Shown one piece after another: positions 1 through 7,522 of a DNA stretch of 38,988 nt. Where the stretch lies: contig DASQKI010000104.1 of NCBI GenBank assembly GCA_035630615.1, positions 1 through 38,988 on the forward strand, read 5' to 3'. The DNA comes from DATFRX01 sp035630615. GTDB lineage: Bacteria; Actinomycetota; Actinomycetes; Propionibacteriales; Nocardioidaceae. The position numbers and the translations under genes are program-made. Below the pieces are notes generated by a model, which made no database searches, had not been told where the DNA came from, and saw only the letters and a list, made by a program, of their open reading frames with translations. Numbering within the stretch: position 1 is the first letter of the stretch; every line of letters begins with the position of its first letter.

Positions 1-296
1 CACCCGCCGCACGTGCGGGGTTGTCATGGCCCTCCAAAGGTGGGGTTCTTACGACCGTGCACGGTGAAGATGTCCACGACATTGCAAAACGATGTCAGCC
101 GGCCATGGATGCCCCGATGTGGGTGTCAGCTCGCTCACACCACGACGGCAGGTGTCGTGACACGGGGCGTGATGAGAACTGGCGGCGATCAGGAATGCCG
201 CCCGCGGTTGGAGGGACGGGCGTCGGCTCACCGCCAACACGACCGGCTGGAACGTTGGACCCGGTCGTTGCTGTGGTGGAAGGGTATGCCTGCGAA
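1..296. other. Stretch without a recognisable gene at the element end
   Basis: No reading frame here has convincing coding character or resembles a known family; the open frames on both strands have arbitrary low-complexity composition. A perfect 12-bp palindrome (CCGCACGTGCGG) lies at 6-17. The segment is probably the interior of the integrative element whose integrase is at 691-2268, continuing beyond the left edge of the window. Confidence 0.5.
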
Positions 297-566
297 CTAC
301 CCGCGGCTGAGGAGTGCGTCCGCCTTATCCCCTCCGACCATGGAACGGAGTAGTGCGTTGCGCCACTCGTCGCCCCCGTAGGCCTTCGAGACTTCAAAGG
401 TTTGTCCGAACACAGCGGCGTCGGGGTAGAGGTCGCGAGCCAGTTGGCGGCACTTGTGGATGACGTCGTCTCGGCGGGCGGGGATGGGTAGCAGCTCGAG
501 AGCATCGGCGAGACCATCGAGAATCAACGCCGCCTCGGCCCTGTCGCCAGTGGAATCGGTACTCAT
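297..566 (-). CDS. Small hypothetical protein downstream of integrase
   Basis: An 89-residue soluble protein that I do not recognise. The N-terminal half is acidic and looks helical (MSTDSTGDRAEAALILDGLA), followed by a mixed segment with DDVIHKCRQLARDLYPD and a C-terminal part with WRNALLRSMVGG. No signal peptide, membrane segment or DNA-binding motif is evident. The ATG at 566 is chosen because the upstream extension of the frame is proline- and cysteine-rich and crosses an inverted repeat at 604-620. It lies 124 bp after the integrase stop on the same strand, so it is probably cargo or an accessory gene of the integrative element. The coding call rests on even composition only. Confidence 0.5.
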   Translation of the reverse strand: MSTDSTGDRAEAALILDGLADALELLPIPARRDDVIHKCRQLARDLYPDAAVFGQTFEVSKAYGGDEWRNALLRSMVGGDKADALLSRG

Positions 567-603
567 GTACTCGACGTTAATCTGGGACGCCGACAAAGCT
601 TCG

Positions 604-620
604 TGTGTCAGGCAGACACA
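604..620. repeat. Inverted repeat between integrase and small gene
   Basis: TGTGTC at 604-609 and GACACA at 615-620 form a perfect 6-bp inverted repeat with a 5-base spacer. It lies 38 bp upstream of the small gene starting at 566 and after the integrase stop at 691, so it could be an operator for the small gene or a weak hairpin. Function unknown. Confidence 0.35.
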
Positions 621-690
621 TGTCACGACCTCGCAAACTAGCCCGACAGCTTGCCGCACAGTGCGAGCGGCGGTCGGCGGTTGCGGAGGA

Positions 691-2268
691 TCACGCAACG
701 ACTGCGCGGCGACCCCGTGACACCGTGATCAGCCCTTGGTCCTTTAGGAGCTGGACGGCTCGATGCGCGGTCGAGGCGGCGACCCTATACCTGTCGCAGA
801 GCTCCGCGATCGTGGGGAGCTGATCACCTGATTTCAGTAGCCCGCTTCGTATGCCACCGCGGAGATCGTTGGCGATATGGAGATATGGAGTAGCAGGATC
901 ATCCACTGGCTTCTGGCCCTGCTCGGGGGCTTCGGATGCCTCTGGCTCGCCCGGAGTGCGTGCTGGCATGCGGCCAGCCAGAGTGTCGGCGGCCCGCTGG
1001 TCTGCCTCGCTCAGCCACGCGGCGTACACCCGGAGGGTTGTGGCACCCCCTCCGCCGTGGCCGAGGCGTCCCGCGACGGTGCGGAGCTCAACGCCCGCGT
1101 TTATTAGCTCTGTTGCGGAGTAGTGGCGGAGCTTGTGAAGGGTCGTCTCGATGCCTAGTCCTTCCGCCATTCGGTCGTATCTCTGGGTCACTGAGTCAGG
1201 TATCAGAAACGTCCCGCCGTTGGGGTCCCGCGAGAAGACGTAGGCGGAACGCGTCAGCGTGAGACCTAAAGACTCCGCGCGCTGCTGGCTCCGTCTGTGG
1301 TGCTCACGTAGGACGTCGACTGATTCGCCGTCGAGGACGATGCGCCTCTGCTGGTGAGTCTTTGTGCCCTGCTCGATCCAACTGCCGTCAAGCGCCCTGC
1401 CGATCGCTCTATGGAGGCGAATGACCTTCTTCGCGAGGTCGACGTCCTCCCAGTGGAGTGCGCAGATCTCACCCCGTCGTGCTCCGGTCGTGGTGGTCAC
1501 CCAGACGAAGGCACCCCAGTCCGGATCCCGGCGAGCGGCCTCCTCGATCAGCCTGGCTGCGTCGGCCGCAGCAGGCGGATCGGGTTGCGCCGGGTCGCGG
1601 GCCGGGTGTTCGGCACGGTCGGCAGGATTGACACCTATCCAGTCCCAGCGGACAGCTCGCCCGAACGCTCCCTTCAGTATCCAGTGGACCTGTCTGACCG
1701 ACGACTTTGCTAGGGGCTTGCAGACGTGCGCCTTGCACACGCGTCGGCAGTGGGGACACGTGCTGTTCGACGGCTCGCAAGTTGTGCGGGGGTGGGGATC
1801 GCAGGCGTGCTCGCGCTCGGTCCGGTGCTCGGTGTGTGGGCGGCCGTCGCAGTGGTCGCGGCAGCGCCGTAGCTCGGCGTAGAAGGATTCGAGGGTCTCA
1901 GCGTTCGTGGCGAGATGGCTCACCTTGAGGGATCCGAGAAGTGGACGGATGTGTTTGCGGGCGTAGCCTTCGTAGACCCTCTTGGTGGAGTCGGCGACGT
2001 CCAGAAGTTCGAGGTGCCGATCGAGCAACTGGTTAACGGTGGCGGATGTCCGCGGGTGACGCCGCTCATCGACCTGGTTGAGCAGACGGGTGAGCGTCCG
2101 CTCTGCGAGCACCTCAGCCTTAGGTCCCGGCGGAATCGTCTCGCGGAGGTAGTTCGGCTGCTTAGTCAAGGGGTCGACCCCGGCGTAGACCCTGACCCGC
2201 AGCGATCCGGAAGGCAGTTCCTCGATGCTGCCTCGTGGTCGCTTGCGGCGCCGCCTCCTGGCTGCCAT
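691..2268 (-). CDS. Tyrosine recombinase/integrase with C-terminal GntR-type HTH
   Basis: A 525-residue site-specific integrase that should insert and excise the adjacent mobile element at the neighbouring tRNA-Arg. Residues 1-65 resemble the basic arm-binding region and 75-215 the SAM-like core-binding domain. The latter is interrupted at about 136-183 by a cysteine/histidine-rich insert with eight cysteines. The catalytic domain follows with R264 (TGARRGE), K303, H378-x-x-R381, H404 and nucleophile Y415 (TLRVYAAW). After an acidic/proline linker, residues 460-525 form a GntR-like winged helix (PYLHIANDLRGGIRSGLL, then PTIAELCDRYRVAASTAHRAV). All catalytic residues are present, so it looks active. 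The ATG at 2268 lies 8 bases after a TAGTGT box (2282-2277), suggesting a leaderless or nearly leaderless mRNA. Similar fusions and Cys-rich inserts are known in actinobacterial integrases; the regulatory role of the HTH is inference. Confidence 0.95.
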   Translation of the reverse strand: MAARRRRRKRPRGSIEELPSGSLRVRVYAGVDPLTKQPNYLRETIPPGPKAEVLAERTLTRLLNQVDERRHPRTSATVNQLLDRHLELLDVADSTKRVYEGYARKHIRPLLGSLKVSHLATNAETLESFYAELRRCRDHCDGRPHTEHRTEREHACDPHPRTTCEPSNSTCPHCRRVCKAHVCKPLAKSSVRQVHWILKGAFGRAVRWDWIGVNPADRAEHPARDPAQPDPPAAADAARLIEEAARRDPDWGAFVWVTTTTGARRGEICALHWEDVDLAKKVIRLHRAIGRALDGSWIEQGTKTHQQRRIVLDGESVDVLREHHRRSQQRAESLGLTLTRSAYVFSRDPNGGTFLIPDSVTQRYDRMAEGLGIETTLHKLRHYSATELINAGVELRTVAGRLGHGGGGATTLRVYAAWLSEADQRAADTLAGRMPARTPGEPEASEAPEQGQKPVDDPATPYLHIANDLRGGIRSGLLKSGDQLPTIAELCDRYRVAASTAHRAVQLLKDQGLITVSRGRRAVVA

Positions 2269-2276
2269 GGTCGATC

Positions 2277-2312
2277 ACACTACATCGATTTCATGCCACG
2301 AACCATGCCACG
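2277..2312 (-). promoter_or_regulatory. Integrase promoter with direct repeats
   Basis: Read on the minus strand, the 9-base sequence CGTGGCATG occurs twice (2312-2304 and 2300-2292, 12-bp period), directly upstream of a TAGTGT -10-like box at 2282-2277. An overlapping inverted repeat ACCATG/CATGGT lies at 2302-2307 and 2316-2321. The repeats cover the expected -35 region, between integrase and tRNA, where integrase arm-type sites or an operator would be expected. Binding is inferred. Confidence 0.4.
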
Positions 2313-2340
2313 CGACATGGTGCATCTAGCGTTTGACCTG

Positions 2341-2386
2341 TGCGCCCGGCAGGATTCGAACCTGCGACCGGCGGATTAGAAGTCCG
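2341..2386. other. Probable attachment site in tRNA-Arg 3' half
   Basis: The integrase starts 72 bp from the 3' end of the intact tRNA-Arg and is transcribed away from it, so the element most likely recombined within the tRNA 3' half (anticodon arm to acceptor end). The duplicated core expected at the other element end was not found in 1-690 and must lie left of the window. Exact core boundaries cannot be set from one end. Confidence 0.45.
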
Positions 2387-2414
2387 CTGCTCTATCCAAC
2401 TGAGCTACGAGCGC
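2341..2414 (-). tRNA. tRNA-Arg(UCU)
   Basis: A complete cloverleaf is visible on the minus strand: acceptor GCGCTCG paired with CGGGCGC (one U-G pair), D arm GCTC/GAGC, anticodon stem GCGGA/TCCGC around loop CTTCTAA (anticodon TCT, arginine), T arm GCAGG/CCTGC with TTCGAAT, and discriminator A at 2341. No CCA is encoded. The 3' end faces the integrase gene, the usual arrangement when a tRNA is the attachment target. Confidence 0.97.
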
Positions 2415-2484
2415 GTGCGGCGTCGGCGCGACGCCCCAATCAGCATAGGAGGGTACGACGTCAGCGCGCTGGGCCCATGCTGGC

Positions 2485-2490
2485 TACGCT
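2485..2490 (+). promoter_or_regulatory. -10 box for leaderless PrsW gene
   Basis: TACGCT, a good actinobacterial -10 (TAnnnT), ends 7 bases before the GTG at 2498, so transcription would begin at or within a base or two of the start codon. No usable Shine-Dalgarno is near; an AGGAGGG at 2448-2453 is too far from any in-frame start. Confidence 0.5.
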
Positions 2491-2497
2491 CAGTGGT

Positions 2498-3880
2498 GTG
2501 AGCGTCCCACCACCCGCGACGCCCGTCGGGTCGGCTCTGGCCTTGCCGGCGCCTCCGCCTCGCGATCGATGGACGGCTGAGCGCGTCGTTTTGATCGTGG
2601 CGGTGTCGATTCTGTGCGTGGCGGGCGTGGCGCTGGCGATCTGGCTGGCCAGTCGGTCCGGTGACACCGAGGGCGCCGCTCTCGTGCTGATCCTCGCCAG
2701 TGTGCCGGTTCCGCTGGTGGTGGCGTGCTTCTTGTGGCTGGACCGCTACGACCCGGAGCCGGTCCGGTTCTTGCTGGCCGCGTTCGTCTGGGGTGGCGCC
2801 ATCGCACCGTTGGTGGTGCAGGTGCCTTACTACCTCTTGGACAAGGCCGACGTGAGCTACAAGGTCTTGGCCACGGCATGGGCGCCGATCCTGGAAGAGA
2901 CCGCCAAGGGCCTCTTCCTCGTCGTCGTGCTGCTGATTCGACGACGCGAGTTCGCCGGCGTGGTCGACGGACTGGTCTACGCGGGCCTAGTCGGCATCGG
3001 GTTCGCCTTCACCGAAAACATCCTCTATTACGCGGGCGCATACTCGGGGGAGCTCAGTGAAGAGTTGAGCGGTGCCGAGGGGACGACGGCGATCTTCGTG
3101 GCTCGCGGCATCTTCAGCCCGTTTTCGCATCCGTTGTTCGCCGCGGCGTTCGGTGTGGGTGTCGGCGTCGCCGTCGCGACCCGGCGCCGGTCGCTCAAGA
3201 TCATCGCGCCGGTGCTCGGCCTCGCGGTCGGCATGGGTTTTCACGCCTTATGGAACGGGTCGGTGTCCTACTGGGGCGGCAAGGGCTTCCTCCTTGTCTA
3301 TGGCCTCGGCTTCGTGCCGATCTTCCTCGGCGGCATCGCGCTCGGAGCCTGGGTGCGAGGACACCAGGGACGGGTGGCGATTCGTGGGCTCGACGATGCG
3401 GTCGCCCGAGGGTGGCTGCATCCCGACGAGATCCCGTGGCTGGCCCGATTCGGCTTGCGGCGGAGGGCTCGCAAGTTCGCCGCTCGATACGGAGGGCCGA
3501 CGGCGGCCGCGGCGCTGGCTCGCTATCAGAAGGCGGCCCTCAAGATGGCGTTCGCGCACGACCGCGCGCGTCAGGGAAAGGGTCCGCTCGACGGCCCGGA
3601 GCGAGTACGCAACCTGCTCACCGAGATGGCCCAGATGCGACCGTACATCTTGATGCCGCCGCCGCTTCAGATCGGTTCGCCGGCCGGACCGCACCCTCCA
3701 GCACCACATTGGTACGTCCATTCTCCGCCTGGCGGGTGGCCGCAGGCCGGTCCGATGCGCCAAACTGGCCCGGCGCCTGGCAGTCACGCTGCGTCGCCGC
3801 ATGGCGTCCAGCCGGGGCCGCCAATTGACCCCTATCATCCCAGGAGGGACTCACCGCCTGCGGAGAGTGATCCGTGGTGA
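2498..3880 (+). CDS. PrsW family intramembrane metalloprotease
   Basis: A 460-residue multi-pass membrane protein of the PrsW family, relatives of the Bacillus protease that cleaves the anti-sigma factor RsiW; its substrate here is unknown. Hydrophobic helices begin at about 30-50, 59-80, 90-112 and 138-147 and continue through about residue 287. The family motifs are visible: LDRYDPEP (81-88), EETAK (133-137), FTEN (171-174), HPLF (211-214) and HALWN (249-253), containing the conserved Glu and His residues of the proposed metal site. The tail from about 290 is cytoplasmic, first basic, then very Pro/Gly/His-rich after about 390. Start: the frame is open back through the antisense of the tRNA, which cannot be protein. 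I prefer GTG 2498 (leaderless, TACGCT 7 bases upstream); ATG 2477 is the alternative. It is not clearly in an operon with the GTPases. Confidence 0.9.
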   Translation: MSVPPPATPVGSALALPAPPPRDRWTAERVVLIVAVSILCVAGVALAIWLASRSGDTEGAALVLILASVPVPLVVACFLWLDRYDPEPVRFLLAAFVWGGAIAPLVVQVPYYLLDKADVSYKVLATAWAPILEETAKGLFLVVVLLIRRREFAGVVDGLVYAGLVGIGFAFTENILYYAGAYSGELSEELSGAEGTTAIFVARGIFSPFSHPLFAAAFGVGVGVAVATRRRSLKIIAPVLGLAVGMGFHALWNGSVSYWGGKGFLLVYGLGFVPIFLGGIALGAWVRGHQGRVAIRGLDDAVARGWLHPDEIPWLARFGLRRRARKFAARYGGPTAAAALARYQKAALKMAFAHDRARQGKGPLDGPERVRNLLTEMAQMRPYILMPPPLQIGSPAGPHPPAPHWYVHSPPGGWPQAGPMRQTGPAPGSHAASPHGVQPGPPIDPYHPRRDSPPAESDPW

Positions 3881-3943
3881 ATGTTGCGCGACCCGATTCC
3901 ATTAGGGTTTGGAATGCGCCACCTAGTACAGAACGGACCACGT

Positions 3944-4005
3944 GACTGTGACAACAGTCCCTGACGGCAATTATCCACGGCGAATCCGTGAGCCGTGGAA
4001 GGAGG
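3944..4005 (+). promoter_or_regulatory. Leader of the GTPase operon with inverted repeats and RBS
   Basis: The leader holds GACTGT/ACAGTC (3944-3949 and 3954-3959) and then two competing stems: CACGG 3976-3980 can pair with CCGTG 3986-3990, or CCACGG 3975-3980 with CCGTGG 3993-3998. The second stem ends three bases before the Shine-Dalgarno GGAGG (4001-4005) that defines the ATG at 4014. TTATCCACG at 3971-3979 also resembles a DnaA box with one mismatch. Confidence 0.35.
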
Positions 4006-4013
4006 AACCGCGG

Positions 4014-5741
4014 ATGCCAACGCCAGAGGTCTCCGCGGACATGACGTCTGCCCTGATACGGCTTCGAAAGGAGCTCGAGGACGCGCCGCTGGGTCTCGAC
4101 CTGCCAGAGGCCCAGGAGATCCGCGCCGAACGTCAGTCGATGGTCAACCAGCTCGACGACTACATCCTGCCACGCCTGGTGCAGGCAGATGCGCCGCTCC
4201 TGGCCGTGGTCGGTGGCTCGACAGGTGCGGGGAAGTCGACACTGGTCAATTCGCTGGTCGGTAAGTCGGTGACCAAGTCCGGAGTGTTGCGACCGACCAC
4301 CCGATCACCCGTGCTCGTCCACCACCCCAAGGACTCCGACTGGTTCGAGAAGGAGCGGATCCTTCCCGATCTCAAGCGGACCACCAACCCCACCAATGAC
4401 GTTGGCGCGCTGCAGCTCAAGGCGGTGGACTCCGTCCCCACCGGCATCGCGATCCTGGACGCGCCCGACGTCGACTCGGTCGACGCCGGCAACCGGGCGT
4501 TGGCGGCCCAGTTGCTCGCGGCCAGCGACCTGTGGCTGTTCGTCACGTCGGCCGCCCGCTACGCCGACGATGTTCCTTGGACGTTCCTGAAGCTGGCCGC
4601 GCAGCGCAACGCCGCCGTCGCGATCGTGCTGGACCGCACGACCGACAAGGCGATCCAAGAGGTCCGCGGCCACCTGGCCCGCATGCTGACGGCCCGAGGG
4701 CTCAAGGACTGTCCGCTGTTCGCCGTACCCGAGTCGAGGGTCGACGCCCACGGTCTGCTGCCCCAATCGTCCGTCGAGCAGCTTCGCAACTGGCTCGTCG
4801 ACCTCGCGGCCAACGACGAAGTCCGTACGCAGATCATCCAGCAGACTCTCGACGGCGCGGTCCGCCAGGTCGTCTACCGGGCCCACGCGGTCGCCGACGC
4901 GTCCGCCGCCCAGCACGAGACGAGCGAGCGGTTGGCCGCCGAAGTCGGCGAAGTCTACGACCGGGCCGTCCGTGAGATCTCCGGCTTCGTCCGAGACGGG
5001 GCGGTGCTGCGGGGCGAGGTGTTGGTGCGCTGGCGCGAGTTCGTCGGCGGCGACCTGGCCCGGTCCCTCGAGCAGAAGGTCAGCCGGGTCCGCGACCGCA
5101 TGATGGGGGCGCTGCGCGGCAAGCCGCAGGCCGCCGAGCAGGTCGGCCTCGCTCTCGAGCGCGGGCTTCAGATGGTCATAGTCGAGCGGGCGGAGACCTC
5201 GGCCAGCCGGGCCGCGGCGCGGTGGTCGGAAGACGAGGCCGGCGCGGCACTGGTCGACGGTGCCAACGGCACGCTGGCCAGGGCGTCGCGCGACCTTCGG
5301 GTGCGAGCCGACCGGATCGTCCGCGAGTGGCAGCGCGAGGTCCTCGAGATGGTCCGCATGGAGGGGTCCGACAAGCGGGTCACCGCTCGTTTCCTCGCCT
5401 ACGGCGTCACCGGGCTCGGTGTCACGCTGATGGTCGTGGTCTTCGCGGGCGGCGCCTCGACCAACGGCGGAAGCCATCTCGAGGAAGCCGAGGACGCCGC
5501 GGAGGCGGCCAGCATCGGCGAGCGGATCCTCGAGTCGGTGTTCGGCGCCGACACGATGCGCCGGATGGCCGACAGTGCGCGCACCGACCTGGAGCGTCGC
5601 TGTCGCGAGCTCTTCGAAGCGGAGAAGTCTCGCTATCTCACAGTCCTCGAGGGGGCTTCGGCGCGCCCGGACGCCGCGAGCCGCCTGCGTGACGTTGCAC
5701 GCGCCGCCGATGACGTCCGGCACGGAGCAGGAGTGATATGA
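4014..5741 (+). CDS. Dynamin-like GTPase, first of a pair
   Basis: A 575-residue dynamin-type GTPase of a class that in actinobacteria comes as adjacent pairs (for example Streptomyces DynA/DynB, involved in septum and membrane remodelling). The G domain occupies about 60-290: P-loop GGSTGAGKST (67-76), switch threonine in RPTT (93-96), G3 DAPDVDS (149-155); G4 is atypical (LDRTTDK, 206-212). A long helical, arginine/glutamate-rich stalk follows, then one hydrophobic segment at about 460-481 (FLAYGVTGLGVTLMVVVFAG), then a second helical region. This suits membrane-anchored assembly. Start: ATG 4014 has a strong GGAGG 8 bases upstream; a GTG at 3942 would translate through the leader repeats and is rejected. 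The stop overlaps the next GTPase start (ATGA), so the two are translationally coupled and probably act as a heteromeric pair (inference). Confidence 0.85.
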   Translation: MPTPEVSADMTSALIRLRKELEDAPLGLDLPEAQEIRAERQSMVNQLDDYILPRLVQADAPLLAVVGGSTGAGKSTLVNSLVGKSVTKSGVLRPTTRSPVLVHHPKDSDWFEKERILPDLKRTTNPTNDVGALQLKAVDSVPTGIAILDAPDVDSVDAGNRALAAQLLAASDLWLFVTSAARYADDVPWTFLKLAAQRNAAVAIVLDRTTDKAIQEVRGHLARMLTARGLKDCPLFAVPESRVDAHGLLPQSSVEQLRNWLVDLAANDEVRTQIIQQTLDGAVRQVVYRAHAVADASAAQHETSERLAAEVGEVYDRAVREISGFVRDGAVLRGEVLVRWREFVGGDLARSLEQKVSRVRDRMMGALRGKPQAAEQVGLALERGLQMVIVERAETSASRAAARWSEDEAGAALVDGANGTLARASRDLRVRADRIVREWQREVLEMVRMEGSDKRVTARFLAYGVTGLGVTLMVVVFAGGASTNGGSHLEEAEDAAEAASIGERILESVFGADTMRRMADSARTDLERRCRELFEAEKSRYLTVLEGASARPDAASRLRDVARAADDVRHGAGVI

Positions 5742-7384
5742 CAGGGCAGGTGGATGACGACCATGTCCTGTTCGGGAGCGGAGGCGGCGACCTCGCGGCC
5801 CGGATTCAGGGACTCGAAGCCGCGCTGACAGCGGCGCGGGGCCACCTCGACGACGACGTGCTGGGCGAGGCGGAAGAAGTCGTCCAACGCGCCCGATCCC
5901 GGCTGCGACTGTCGGCCGAGCACACGATCGTGGCGCTCGCGGGCGCCACGGGCTCCGGCAAGTCGTCGCTGTTCAACCGACTGTCCGACCTGGAGCTCGC
6001 CGCTGTCGGGGTTCGGCGCCCGACGACCTCGTGGGCGATGGCCTGCGCTTGGGGACCGACCGGCGCCGAGGAGATCCTGCAATGGCTCGGCATCCCGCCC
6101 CGGCACCAGGTGTCGCGGATGAGCATGCTGGACATCTCGCCCGACGAGACCAATATGCAGGGCCTCGTGCTATTGGACCTGCCCGACCACGACTCGACCG
6201 AGGTCGCGCACCATCTCGAGGTGAAGCGGCTGGTGTCCTACGCGGACCTGCTCGTCTGGGTGGTCGACCCGCAAAAGTACGCCGACGCCGCCATCCACGA
6301 CGGCTACCTCGCGCCGCTGTCGACTCACGCCGAAGTCATGCTCGTCGTGTTCAACCACCTCGACGAGATCCCGTACGAGGAGCGCGAGTCGACGCTGGCC
6401 GACCTGAAGCGATTGCTGGCGATCGACGGGCTGTCCGAGATCCCGCTCGTCGCGACGTCCGCGAAGACCGGTGAGGGCATCGACGATCTGAAGCGGGCTC
6501 TGGTGCAGCGGATCCGCGCCAAGCGCTCGGCGGCCGACCGGCTGACGGCTGACGCGGCTACGGCAACCCAGGGGCTCGTGCAGGCCAACGGCCTCGAGGA
6601 CCCGGGTGTTCTTGACGAGCGTCGCCAGTCGGCGCTGGTCGATGTGCTCGCGGAGGCTGCTGGGGTGCCGGTTGTGGTCGAGGCGGTCGAGTTCTCCTCC
6701 GCCTCCCGGCGGCGCCGGTCGACGAGTTGGCCGGCCATCCGCTGGCTCGCGCGGTTGCGCAAGGACCCGTTGGCCGACCTGCGGCTGGGCGGCGCGACCG
6801 ACGAAGATCACCGCTCGGCGGTGCCGTCGCCCACCAAGGTCCAGCAGGCCCGCGTCGACGTGGCTGTCCGCGATCTGGCCGACGATGCGACGCAGGGCTT
6901 GGCCGCGCCGTGGAGCGATGCCGTGCGACGCGCGTCGACGTCGGACTTCGACGACCTGCACGACGCGCTCGACAAGGCAATCGCGTCGACCGAGCTCGGG
7001 GTAAACAAGGGGCCCGGCTGGGTCCGCATCTTGAGCGTCGTGCAGTGGCTGTTGTTCGTCGCGGCGGTCGGTGGCCTCGGCTGGCTCGGCACGTTGGCGA
7101 TCATGGAGTTTGCCGGCAACGATCCCGCCGAGCCGCCGGCGATCGGCAGCGTGTCCGTGCCCCTATTGCTGGCGTTGGTCGGTGTCGTCCTGGGGATCTG
7201 CCTGGGCTTCCTCGCCAGGCTGGCGGTAGACGTGTCGGCCCGTCGAACGGCCGAACACGCCGACCATGCCTTGCGGCAGTCCATCGCGACGGTCGCGCAC
7301 CAGCGAGTCTTCGCGCCCATCGAGGCCGAGATGACGGCCTACGACGCCACTCGCCAGGCATTGCGGGCGGCTCTGGGGAGCTGA
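5738..7384 (+). CDS. YfjP/dynamin-like GTPase, second of a pair
   Basis: A 548-residue GTPase partner of the preceding protein. P-loop GATGSGKSS (69-77), switch RPTT (94-97), G3 DLPDHDS (147-153), G4-like NHLDE (206-210) and G5 TSAKTGEG (240-247) are all visible, a more canonical G domain than its neighbour's. A basic helical middle region (about 250-425) contains RRRRSTSWPAIRWLARLRK. Two membrane helices lie at about 431-457 and 475-496, followed by a short helical C-terminus, so both ends should face the cytoplasm. It overlaps the upstream gene by 4 bases (ATGA) with no separate RBS need. The pair likely forms a membrane-associated complex that shapes or fuses membrane at division or under stress; which process is unproven. 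Position next to ssb and ettA recurs in actinobacteria as far as I recall. Confidence 0.85.
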   Translation: MTGQVDDDHVLFGSGGGDLAARIQGLEAALTAARGHLDDDVLGEAEEVVQRARSRLRLSAEHTIVALAGATGSGKSSLFNRLSDLELAAVGVRRPTTSWAMACAWGPTGAEEILQWLGIPPRHQVSRMSMLDISPDETNMQGLVLLDLPDHDSTEVAHHLEVKRLVSYADLLVWVVDPQKYADAAIHDGYLAPLSTHAEVMLVVFNHLDEIPYEERESTLADLKRLLAIDGLSEIPLVATSAKTGEGIDDLKRALVQRIRAKRSAADRLTADAATATQGLVQANGLEDPGVLDERRQSALVDVLAEAAGVPVVVEAVEFSSASRRRRSTSWPAIRWLARLRKDPLADLRLGGATDEDHRSAVPSPTKVQQARVDVAVRDLADDATQGLAAPWSDAVRRASTSDFDDLHDALDKAIASTELGVNKGPGWVRILSVVQWLLFVAAVGGLGWLGTLAIMEFAGNDPAEPPAIGSVSVPLLLALVGVVLGICLGFLARLAVDVSARRTAEHADHALRQSIATVAHQRVFAPIEAEMTAYDATRQALRAALGS

Positions 7385-7390
7385 CGCTCG

Positions 7391-7426
7391 TCGTCCACAG
7401 GCGCCGCCTGCGACGAGTTGTCCACA
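7391..7426 (+). promoter_or_regulatory. Two DnaA-box-like sites upstream of ssb paralogue
   Basis: TCGTCCACA (7391-7399) and TTGTCCACA (7418-7426) lie in the gap before the ssb-like gene, in the same orientation and 27 bp apart. TTGTCCACA matches the DnaA box consensus known from Streptomyces. A GC-rich hairpin-forming segment separates them. DnaA binding is inferred only. Confidence 0.4.
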
Positions 7427-7522
7427 TCTGAGATGCGAACCGCGTACGGCCGCGGTCCGGCGCACCACGCTGACAGGTGTACGAGCGGGCTCACCGGAGC
7501 CTCGTCGGCGAGGAGGATGCGC

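Noticed and set aside
13..381. Two overlapping plus-strand open frames at the left end
   Set aside because: Arbitrary composition, no RBS and no resemblance to a family.
2333..2497. N-terminal extension of the PrsW reading frame
   Set aside because: It reads the antisense of the tRNA-Arg and has no start signal; a downstream GTG with a -10 box is better.
3942..4013. GTG start giving 24 extra residues to the first GTPase
   Set aside because: It has no RBS and covers leader repeats, while ATG 4014 has a strong GGAGG.
4305..5723. Long 472-residue open frame opposite the first GTPase
   Set aside because: Antisense shadow caused by GC-rich codon bias; the sense frame has a full GTPase domain.
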